Below, piece after piece: positions 24,001 to 32,559 of a stretch of DNA of 64,000 nucleotides (position 1 is the stretch's first letter; each line of letters opens with the position of its first letter). Under the pieces are notes generated by a model. It did not search any database and was not told where the DNA came from. It worked only from the letters and a program-made list of their open reading frames with translations. Both the position numbers and the translations under genes were made by a program. The stretch comes from Hevea brasiliensis (Eukaryota > Streptophyta > Magnoliopsida > Malpighiales > Euphorbiaceae). The stretch covers positions 53,858,735-53,922,734 of the forward strand of contig NC_079503.1 of assembly GCF_030052815.1 (NCBI RefSeq), written 5' to 3'.

Positions 24001-24479
24001 TTATTTGAGCAGTTGTATAAAACTCTTGTAAAACATTTTGGTATGTAATTAAATGTAAATTATTGTAAATATAAATTTGAGATTTCATTTACTTGAATAG
24101 TTTTGTATTATAAATTTTGAGTCTTGTAATCAATGAAATGTTTCTTTATGATGAGATTAGTTTGAAAATGAATTGATTGTTTATTGAGAATTGAATTGTG
24201 AATTGAAATGAAGTTATTGAAGTTGTATTTGAGAAAACATATTGGGAGCATTTTCTTTTGCAGGATTGAAGAATTGTTTTCTTAGAATACAGCCGGCACT
24301 TTGCCGAAATTTTGAAAAAAATTTTATAACACTAGATTTTAATCGATGATTTAAATTTCACGAAAATGTTTTAAAATCCCTTATAGTATATCTAATGGGT
24401 TATCGGTAGGCGAAGTACGGTAATTCATTAGGTGTACTACGGGATCATGTTACATCTTACAGGGGAGTAGGGTGTGACA
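18009..24479 (+). mobile_element. Element A 3' LTR, enlarged to 6.5 kb
   Basis: It has the same ends as the 5' LTR but is 2453 bases longer. The excess is a direct tandem duplication of a 2.4 kb internal block. The remaining sequence is very close to the 5' LTR, so the insertion is much younger than the surrounding element O. Confidence 0.9.
19113..23937 (+). repeat. Tandem duplication of 2.4 kb inside the LTR
   Basis: Copy 1 is 19113-21513 and copy 2 is 21514-23937. The junction is at GGTATATGTG, where the downstream sequence 'ccaggtatat' meets the upstream 'gtatatgtgaatg'. Seven bases (GTATATG) fit both sides. The 5' LTR has one copy (about 12098-14465). Both copies carry a 35-base doubling ('gattcgacctcc' unit, 20960-21029 and 23364-23432) that the 5' LTR lacks. 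Confidence 0.9.
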
Positions 24480-24484
24480 CCTTG
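24480..24484 (+). repeat. Target site duplication of element A, right
   Basis: CCTTG, identical to 10987-10991. Confidence 0.9.
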
Positions 24485-24667
24485 GCTTATTTAACCCATT
24501 ATGCTTTGTTTTCTTTATTTCCATTCTACCTTCATATAATTTCTATTAATTTTTATTTATGGCTTTTCTAGGTACACCAATATAGTTCTAGACATTTTGA
24601 CTGTCCGGGTAGACACTAGTTACCAGAACAGAAGAATGTATGGGCTGCTTAGTATAGGGGCATTACA
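24485..24667 (-). mobile_element. Element O 3' LTR, second part
   Basis: It continues the LTR cut at 10991: 'gcttatttaaccc', the T-rich block, 'ctgtccgggtagacactag', and the end GGGGCATTACA (sense start TGTAATGCCCC). It is followed directly by the antisense polypurine tract. Confidence 0.85.
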
Positions 24668-24683
24668 ATTCTCTCCCCCTTAA
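24668..24683 (-). promoter_or_regulatory. Polypurine tract of element O (antisense)
   Basis: ATTCTCTCCCCCTTAA on the plus strand is TTAAGGGGGAGAGAAT in the element's sense, next to its 3' LTR. Confidence 0.8.
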
Positions 24684-24711
24684 ATAAATTTCATCCTGAA
24701 ATTATACCTGA

Positions 24712-25990
24712 TATTAATCTCTAAACAATTATGGGTGCTACCTCCTCATATCCTCCTCGCGCTCATAAGTAGCCTCCTGGCTTGAATGATAGTTCCACAG
24801 CACCTTAACCAATGGTATTTACTTATTTCTTAGCAGTTTCACCTCATGTGCCAGAATCTCTATAGGTTCTTCCTCATATGTGAGGTCTAGATTCACCTCA
24901 ATCTCCTCAACAGGTAGAACGTGAGATGGTTCTGATCTTTACCTCCTCAATATGGATACATGGAAGATATTATGCATCTTTTCTAGCTCTAGAGGTAGTG
25001 CCAATCTATATGCCAAAGGACCCACTCTTTCCAAAATCTCATGCGGTCTAATAAAGCGAGGACTCAGTTTCCCCTTTTTATCAAATCTCATAATTTTCTT
25101 CTAAGAAGAAACCTTAAGGAATACCTTGTCACTCACTACATATTCAATATCTTTCTTTTTCAAATCAATATACGATTTCTACCGGTCTTATGCAGCTTTG
25201 AGTCGATCTTTGATAAGCTTAATCTTCTTCTCTGTCTGCTGAACAATTTTAGGGCCAATTAGCTTCCTTTCACCCACTTCATCCCAACCTAGAGGAGTTT
25301 TGCACTTCCTGCCATCCAGAGCTTCATATGAAGGCATCCCTATGCTTGATTAGTAGCTGTTGTTATAGGCAAATCCAATCAAAGGCAAGTGTGTGTCCCA
25401 ACTACCTTCAAATTCAATCACACATGCCTGTAGCATATCCTTCAATATCTGAATCACCCTCTCAAACCGGCTGTCTATTTGTGGATGGAATGCCGTAGTG
25501 AAGTTCAATATAGTTCCAAGGGCTTTTGGCAAACTACTCCAGAATCTAGAAGTGAATCTTGGATCTCTGTCTGACACGATTGATACTGGCACTCCATGAA
25601 GTCTCACTATCTCATCAAGATACAACTTAGCTAATCTATCTACGCTATAGTCCATTCTCATAGGTATAAATTGAGCATACTTCGTTAATCTATCTACAAT
25701 GACTCATACTACATCATGATTCTTCTGTGTTCTCAAAAGTCCCATCACAAAATCCATTATAATCTGTTCCCATTTCCACTTGGGAACTGGCAATGGATGT
25801 AGCAAACCAGCTGGCACTTGATGCTCCGCCTTTACTTACTAACAAGTTAGGCATTTGGCTACATACTCGGCTATATTCTTTTTCATCCCATTCCACCAAT
25901 AATGTTCTTTTGCATAGCAAAAGGAGAGTTATGTGCTTCCTTCATAATAATTTGCCTCAATTTCTCATCATTAGGAATGCACATTTTGCC
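24712..25990 (-). pseudogene. Element O integrase with chromodomain tail, decayed
   Basis: Reading leftwards from 25990, the HHCC zinc finger region comes first (KRTLLVEWDEKEY near 25890-25920). The catalytic core follows: 25661-25350 reads [18 protein letters not shown] and FHPQIDSRFERVIQ, with the conserved DGQSE changed to DSRFE but the Glu retained. Then come the GPY/F module and a chromodomain-like tail, ending near 24712. Many stops and shifts are present. Its order matches that of element J, to which it is related at family level, but it is clearly older. Confidence 0.8.
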
Positions 25991-26350
25991 CTAGTATAGC
26001 AGTAAGCCATTATCATTCACTGAAAATCTAGGTTTCTTACCATCTCGAGCTTCCTCCATCAATTTCTGATACTTTTCATCATTTTGTGCAGCCATTTTAA
26101 TCTGACCAATCAGCACTGGCTTCGCTTGCCAAGCAGCTATCATCTGTCCCTCATCATTTATCTGCAAACTAGTATGTAGTGCCCTCAACTCATGTACCAT
26201 AGACAAAGGAGAAACCCTTAGACTAGCCATAGTCTTGCTACTTAAGGCATCTGCTATCATATTTGCTTTTCCTAGCTGATAATCTATCAAGTAGTCATAG
26301 TCTTTAATCAATTCTAACCACCTCCTCTGCCTCAAATTCAGTTCTTTCTA
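25991..26350 (-). pseudogene. Element O RNase H end and linker
   Basis: The frame 26335-25991 reads RQRRWLELIKDYDYLIDY and ANMIADALSSKTMASLRV, the C-terminal part of gypsy RNase H (ADALSR motif, here ADALSS), then the linker to integrase. A TAG at 26348-26350 replaces the Gln of the KYL(F/G)TQKELN motif. The same codon is a TAG in element J. RNase H normally removes the RNA template during cDNA synthesis. Confidence 0.8.
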
Positions 26351-27620
26351 TGTGCCCAAATACTTCAAGCTCTTATGATCTGTGTAGATGTAGCAGTTCT
26401 CCCCATATAAATAATGTCTCAAGATCTTCAAAGCAAATACAATAGCTACAAGCTCCAAGTCATGTGTAGGGTAGTTTCACTAATGTGGTTTCAGCTAACG
26501 TGATGGATAAGCAATGATATTTCGGTCTTACATCAATGCACAGCCTTACCCATTATGAGAAGCATCGCTATAAATAATGTACTCTTTACCCAAAGTAGGT
26601 AAAGTCAATACTGGAGCTTCAGTTAAACATCTCTTCAATTTATCAAAACTCTGCTGACATTTGTTAGTCCACTGAAATTTCACATCTTTTCGAAGCAGCT
26701 TGGTCAGTGGAGATGCCAATATAGAAAATCCCTTAACAAAATGATGGTAGTATCTAGCTAAACCCAGAAAATTGTGAACTTCTGTAATATTCTTAGGCGG
26801 CTTCCAATTGAGGATAGCTTCCACCTTGCTGCGATCTACCTGAATACCCTCAGCTGACACAATATGCCCTAAGAAGGAGATTTCTTCTGACTAAAATTCA
26901 CACTTCGATAGCTTGGCATACAGTTGTTTCTCCCTTAAAGTTTGTAGCATAATATCTAGGTGCTTATCGTAGCCCTCTGCATTTTTCGAATATACCAATA
27001 TGTTATCAATAAACACCATAACAAATTGATCTAAATATGGCCTGAAGATAGTGTTCTTCAGGTCCATAAAAAGCAACTAGAGCATTAGTTAACCCGAATG
27101 GCATAACCAGAAACTCATAATGGCCATATCGAGTTCTAAAAGCAATTTTTGGAATACTTTGTTCTTGCACTCTCAACTGACAATACCCCGTTCTCAAGTC
27201 AATTTTGGAGAACACAGCTGCACCCTTCAACTAATCAAACAAATCATTTATGCGGGGCAACGAATATCTATTCTTTATTGTCACTTTATTCAACTGTCAG
27301 TAGTCGATACACAGATGGAGAGTAGCATCTTTCTTCTTAACAAACAACACTGGCGCTCCCCAAGGTGACACACTAGTGTGGATGAAGCCCTTATCAAGCA
27401 ACTCTTGCAACTGCACCTTCAACTCTTTCAATTCAACAGGTGCCATTCTATATGGAGTAATAGAGATTGGGTCCACACCAAGCATAACCTCTATTTTGAA
27501 CTGCACTTCTCTTTCTAGAGGTAATCCTGGCAATTCTTCAAGAAACATATCTAGAAAGTCACATACTGTAGGGATGTCCATCAATGCTAGACTCCCTACT
27601 TGGGTGTCTATCACATAGGC
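26351..27620 (-). pseudogene. Element O reverse transcriptase and RNase H start, decayed
   Basis: From right to left: [20 protein letters not shown] (27380-27310), [34 protein letters not shown], then [14 protein letters not shown] near 27040-27000. The active-site FIDD is FIDN, so one catalytic Asp is lost. Next come [20 protein letters not shown] and [19 protein letters not shown] (RNase H start). At least four stops or shifts separate these segments. The overall length fits a normal gypsy RT. Confidence 0.85.
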
Positions 27621-28006
27621 TAAGTAAGCTTCACACCTTTCTTAGATCATTTTTCAGGCAAGTGCAACAGAAATAAGGTTTGATGGCAATAACTACCTCT
27701 CCCCATGTATTATCACATCACTATACCGAAAGAGACAAAAAATAACTGTCTTTAGTCTACAGTCAATTATGGCATAATGCGTGGCTAACCAATCCATGCC
27801 CAAGATGATATCATAATCTCTGAAAGGCATTTCAATCAAATCGGATAAGAAGGTGTGTCCTTGGATCACCAAAGGACAATCCTTATACATTCTGTTGACC
27901 CTAACCTCTTGTCCTAATGGACTAGTCACTAACACCTCAAAATTCATTTCCTCATAAGGGACAGCAGTTAAGTAAGCAATGCTGGCACTAACGTATGAGT
28001 GAGTAG
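27621..28006 (-). pseudogene. Element O protease, cut by copia A
   Basis: The minus strand reads [20 protein letters not shown] ... [17 protein letters not shown] ... [19 protein letters not shown], a gypsy aspartic protease of the [10 protein letters not shown] type. The catalytic DPG itself is missing because copia A is inserted at 28007, directly before the THSYVS segment. The gag and 5' LTR of O must lie beyond copia A, outside the window. Confidence 0.85.
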
Positions 28007-28575
28007 TGAAGGAGTGGAAGTATGAAAAACACAAGTTTAGATAATTAAAATTCAAAATTTTTCATCTAGGGTCACATGCATTATGTAATATTCATTTTTA
28101 TCTATTTGATTTCAATGATAAACAGCACATTAAAACTCTTCTAATATATTTTTGGATCTATATTTTCCATTTAAGGTTTTATAATTAATCAGATTAATTC
28201 ATTAGAACACTACATGAGATCAAGAACAAATGCACTAACTTTTTGATGCACTGCAGTGCGTTTGACACCTTTGGGATGCATCTAGGACACCAGATGTTGT
28301 CCCTCTAGCTTGTCCACACCAAGATCACCTATGGCAGCCCTTGAACAGCTTCTAAAGCTTTTTCTATGAATTAGAAAATCAAGTTTTGCCTTTTTAGATA
28401 TTACAGATGTAAACAGGACACTAGAAACAATTTCTAGTATTTTTAATTCAAGAGATTGTTTACTAATCTCTTTGAATTGATGAGAGATGAAAAAGAAGAG
28501 AAGGGAGAGGCAGCTAAGGGTGACAGCACAAAGAGATGAATGGCAGCTTATAATTTTTGTTCTTTCATCCTTACA

Positions 28576-28584
28576 CTTATATAG
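28576..28584 (-). promoter_or_regulatory. Probable TATA box in copia A LTR
   Basis: On the minus strand the sequence is CTATATAAG. The copia B LTRs have CTATTTAAG at the same place (55884-55892, 63549-63557). Confidence 0.5.
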
Positions 28585-29627
28585 CTAGGTCAACACTTAA
28601 ATCCCTTGCCACATGTCACCTTCTGATTGGCTCTAGGTTTAATTGACCCAATCACATTGTGCCAAGTGTCAAACCTATATTTAATCTTGACTTTGATCAT
28701 TTTACATGATTAAAAGACATATGGCAAGCTTATGTTTAGTGCCATGTATCACCATCTCATGGTGCCATATGTCATACTGTGAAATGACCAAAATACCCCT
28801 TTGTCTTAATTTTGAGTTCTTAACCCAAAATAATTATTTCTCTTCTTCTAATCAATTTATATCAAATATAAATAAATTAATTAATCTCTATTAATTAATT
28901 TTTTATTAATTAAATTTATATTTAAACATTTTAAATATAAATTTAATTATAAGATACATCCAATAACCTAGATTTGGTTTCAAGCCATGCTAGGGACTTT
29001 GCAATCTAATTGCAAACCAAACTTATTTAATTAATCAATTAAACTCTTTAATTAATTAATTAAATCATATTTAATTTGGTGATTACTTGTATATGTGTGT
29101 GACTTACTAGGCTCATCACTAATTGGCAATGAGACATAATATCAACTCTTAATATCATCAGAACTCTTTCTTACCATAAATGATTTCTCTAAATTATTTT
29201 ATCCACCTCATAAACCATGGTTTAACACCTAGCATAGCATGCCATGGCCACCCAATTAGTAATAAGGTTTACCTTAAATGAACCTATAATCATATATTAC
29301 CATGCACTAGAATCTCTCTGTTACAAAATCCCAATTCAAGCTAGAGTCGTGGTTTATGTCAAACCTCATTTGCTATGATATTATGTTCTCTTTTAATTCT
29401 AGTTCTTGATTAAAAAGATTTTCTCATCAGAAACTCTTTTCTGATTAAATCTATCTGTCCTGGCCAGGAACTTGAAACATCAAGAATAATTAAATGAACA
29501 TAGGATTTTATCCCTATTTACTTAGAGGAACAGATTCCATCTTGATCAGCACCTACCTCCATATATAACTAGTAGGAGCCAACACATGCCCATATACCTA
29601 TACACAGTACAAGTATGAAAGCAGTAT

Positions 29628-29632
29628 CAAAC
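29628..29632 (+). repeat. Target site duplication of element G, left
   Basis: CAAAC before TGATGAGAATC; repeated exactly at 53532-53536. Confidence 0.92.
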
Positions 29633-30429
29633 TGATGAGAATCAAGCTACATCCACGCCAAAGGATTTCATCCAAGGTCCAATTACTGGAGCTAGAGCTA
29701 AATCACTTCAGAATTTAATCTTAAAGAGCAAGGATTATAAGCTGGAATGGCATGAAGAAAATTATAAAGGATTAAATTTGATGAAAATTAAGCTTGGAAG
29801 TGACCAGGTGTCATGTGGAGTATTAGGTTACATGGAATAAACTGTGGACATGCATGTACCAGATCCAACCCATGTACATGCATCTGCTGGTACCTTTTTG
29901 AAAGAATATTCCTTGCTGTTATAACTTAAATGCCCTTATTTGCTGCTATATTAAATTTACTTTTTATAAGGAGTTTTTAGTCTTTTGATAGATCAATTTT
30001 TGTTTGGACTTAAAGCTCCTTGCAGCTGTTATTAAAGTAGGGATATTTTTGTCTTTAGCTTTGGAGCCAAGAGACTATAAATACGAGTGTAAAGATAGAG
30101 TGGAGGACACACTTTGAATATTAATGAAAGATTGTTTCTACTCCATTAGTGAGTAAATTGGCTGTTGCCTTTGTTCTTGTGAAGCTCATTAACTTGCTAA
30201 GATTTCTATCTTGCAAGGTTTAATGTGCATAATATTCTTGGTTTATTCATTCTCCATATGAATTAGGTCAAGAATCTTATTTTTGATATTTTCTTTAAAT
30301 TACACAGCAATCTGATTGTGCTGGTTCAAAGAATCAAATTCATACATCTTGATTTGGTGCTTTCCATATTGTTCCCTTAATTCTTGAATGTGGGTTTTCA
30401 AGTTACCAATTACTTGAAGGTTCACATCA
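29633..30429 (+). mobile_element. Element G 5' LTR
   Basis: TGATGAGAATCAAGC to GGTTCACATCA. It matches 52731-53531 almost throughout. One gap of about 16 bases lies near 29925 (the 3' LTR has 'cacctctcttttgg' extra) and a short insertion lies near 30160. Confidence 0.92.
30076..30083 (+). promoter_or_regulatory. TATA box of element G 5' LTR
   Basis: TATAAATA, 443 bases into the LTR; the same box is at 53189-53196 in the 3' LTR. It is the only good TATA box in this LTR, so transcription probably starts about 30 bases downstream. Confidence 0.65.
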
Positions 30430-30433
30430 GTTT

Positions 30434-30445
30434 TGGTATCAGAGC
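30434..30445 (+). promoter_or_regulatory. Primer binding site of element G
   Basis: TGGTATCAGAGC, four bases after the LTR end, complementary to the 3' end of initiator Met-tRNA. Confidence 0.92.
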
Positions 30446-31985
30446 AAAGGGACGTCCAAACAAGGTAGATTCTCTATTTGCTTTTTATTCTTTGTGTTTG
30501 TTACCTTTTTCATATTTGCTGTTTGGCTCTAGTTCAATATTTGTTTCTTCTTCTTCATCTTGCATCTGGTTCTTCTTGCTAAACCTTGTTTTGCTTCTTA
30601 TTGTGTTTCTGTTATTCACATTTTTGTTCATCGTATGCTTGATTGAAATTGGCTCTTGGGGTTTAGTATGACTTGTTTGTTTAAAAATTTGTTTTGTTGA
30701 GTTTGTCTTAGGGTTTTGGGTTAATCAAGCCAAAGCCATTATTCTAGCTATCCATCTTGCTTCCTTTATTTTGATATCAAGCATGAGAGATTATTTGGGT
30801 CATTGAGTTCGATTTACCTATTAGACCTGAAACTTTACCAGCAATATTTGGGTGTGTTTAAGACGTTTGGTGTAAATTTTAGGGGTTGTTTGATATTGTT
30901 TGCCTACTGAACCAAAATTTTGCGACAGACCCGATCAAATTATGTTCAAATAGGAAATAGACCCAGAAATTCCTAAAAATTTACAGGGTGTTTATACCCC
31001 ACTTCAGTAGTTCCCAAATTAAATTTCAGCTTAAAATTCAACCATTTGTGTGGGGAACCAAAATTTTCTGGCAGAATCGATCAAAATAAGTTCACATAGC
31101 AGATATACCCAAAAATTTTTGAAAATTTACCGGGTGTCTATACCCCATATCTGTAGTTGCCAAATTAAATTTCAGCTTAAAATTCATCCGTTTGTTTGGG
31201 GAACCAAAATTTTGCTGCAGACTCGATCAAATTAAGTTCACATAGCAAATTAGCCCGGAAATTTCTGAAAATTTACAAGTTGTTTTTGCCACATTTGAGC
31301 TATTCTCAAATTAAATCTTAGCTCAAAATTTAACCGTTTGTGCGGGGAACAAAATTTTGCGGCAGACACGATTAAATTTGGTTTACATAGTAAACCTGTC
31401 AAGAAAAGCCTAAAATTGTAGCAGCAATTAGTCAGTATTGGATTGCATTTGCCTACTCAATTTCAGATCAAAATACACTCGTTTTCTTGGTGATCCTAAA
31501 TTTATGCAATTCTTGGTGTACTGTGTGAACTATTAGTAATTGTGATAAGTTGGTGGCAAACTTGGATATTTAAGCTTGATATCTCTTCTTTAGGTTGTCT
31601 CTTTTCCAGCTTACTACTCTTTTATTTTGGTATCTTCTTTCTTGATTCCTTATTGCATTACATTTCCATACTTGAGCTTTTCTTTTCTTGACTTCTTGAG
31701 TCACATTATTGCTTTTTTTTTATTACTCGTTTTGATCCGTCACATTCAAGAATTTTATTGTGTGTTAATTTTTGTGAGTACAATCTTGGTTTGAGTTACT
31801 TGAGTTTGATAAGAACTTGTGGACATAGCTAAGAGAGGTAAAAGGCACAGAGTGGTGAGTTCATAAGAGGGGAAAAGCCTTGTTGAGTTAAACACGAGTG
31901 GAGTGTCCCCTGTTGAGTGTAAACACGTAAGGGAGTGAGTGAGGTGTTATCTTTACACTAACCATTTTCTTGCAGGACTGAAAAC
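30446..31985 (+). other. Long untranslated leader of element G
   Basis: A 1.5 kb noncoding leader between primer site and gag. It is T-rich and holds a 146-base tandem array (30909-31495). Its last bases, 'cttttgcag/cttgcag' type (ttcttgcag just before gactgaaaacATG), resemble a splice acceptor. Frames here are open only by chance. Confidence 0.6.
30909..31495 (+). repeat. 146-base tandem repeat array in the G leader
   Basis: 'gaaccaaaatttt' (the last copy 'gaacaaaatttt') starts units at 30909, 31055, 31201 and 31347, exactly 146 bases apart. Each continues with a 'cgatcaaat' motif, a 'gaaaatttac' motif and an 'aaattaaattt' motif. The fourth unit is more diverged, and a weaker partial unit precedes at about 30800. 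Confidence 0.85.
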
Positions 31986-32559
31986 ATGTCTAGAGGGGTG
32001 ACGGTAGTGAGGGGGAAGGTGAAAATCCATTCTACATGCAGGCTGTCAGAGAACAATTTGAAAGAATGAAAGTTGTGTGCAATGGAATCATAGATAGGTT
32101 GGAAAGATTGGAGCAAAGAGATAGGCAAAATAAGAGAAGGCCAAATAGGAGGGATCTTGTACCTCCAGTAGTTGAATCTGATGAAGATGAGGTTGATAAC
32201 TATGATTTTGAGGTTGAAAGACCTAGGAGGGGTAGATATGAGAGAAGAGCTAAAGATAAGAGGAATGAGGATAGGAGGATAATAAGAGAGGAAAGAGAGA
32301 GGAATAGGGTAGATGACAATATTAAAAGTATTAAAATGAGCATCCCTTCTTTCCAAGGGAAAAATGATCCAGATGTGTATCTAGAATGGGAAAGGAAGGT
32401 AGAAGCTATCTTTGATTGTTATCACTATTCAGAGGAGAAGAAAGTAAAGTTAGTAGCAGTAGAATTTACTGATTATGCTTTGGTATGGTGGGATCAAGTG
32501 TTGATTAGTAGAAGGAGAAATTATGAGCAATCAATTGCAACCTGGGGTGAGATGAAAAC
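31986..32559 (+). pseudogene. Element G gag, first part
   Basis: The start is ATG 31986, after 'gactgaaaac'. A one-base shift near 32020 moves reading to the frame that runs MQAVREQFERMKVVCNG ... RLERLEQRDRQ. A basic, charged region follows (ERPRRGRYERRAKDKR), then IPSFQGKNDPDVYLEWERKV and VAVEFTDYALVWWDQV, the typical plant gypsy gag core. It is cut at GEMK by solo LTR H and continues in the same frame at 36524. It would form the particle shell. Confidence 0.88.
32555..32559 (+). repeat. Target site duplication of solo LTR H, left
   Basis: AAAAC, repeated at 36519-36523. Confidence 0.92.

Larger units (their letters stand above)
10992..24479 (+). mobile_element. Element A: Tekay/Del-like gypsy element, internally deleted
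   Basis: The element is bounded by TGTAACACC and GGTGTGACA and by the CCTTG duplication. It has a 4018-base 5' LTR, a 3.0 kb internal region and a 6471-base 3' LTR. Internally it keeps a primer site, a shortened gag with zinc knuckle, the start of protease, integrase pieces, a chromodomain tail and a polypurine tract. Most of protease and all recognisable RT and RNase H are gone, so it cannot move by itself. It sits forward inside the reverse LTR of the related, older element O. Confidence 0.92.
28007..29632 (-). mobile_element. Copia A 3' LTR, first part (reverse)
   Basis: It starts TGAAGGAGTGGAAG, matching TGAAGGAACGGAAG at 55325 and 62995. It runs colinear with the copia B LTR up to 'cagtatcaaac', then element G begins. 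It resumes at 53532; the joined length is 2117 bases against 2105 for the B LTR. The bases before it (AGTAG) are the candidate target duplication, whose partner is off the window. It is interrupted in its U5-to-U3 order because the element is reversed. Confidence 0.9.

Noticed and set aside
28007..29632. Separate truncated solo copia LTR
   Set aside because: It joins exactly to 53532-54022 across the CAAAC duplication of element G, so it is half of a split LTR.
29633..30429. Independent solo LTR or integrase fragment next to copia sequence
   Set aside because: It matches 52731-53531, is followed by a primer site, and shares CAAAC with the other end: it is the 5' LTR of G.
31930..31985. Spliced intron ending at 'ttcttgcag' before the G gag
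   Set aside because: An acceptor-like sequence is there, but no donor can be chosen with confidence and no related element in the window supports splicing.
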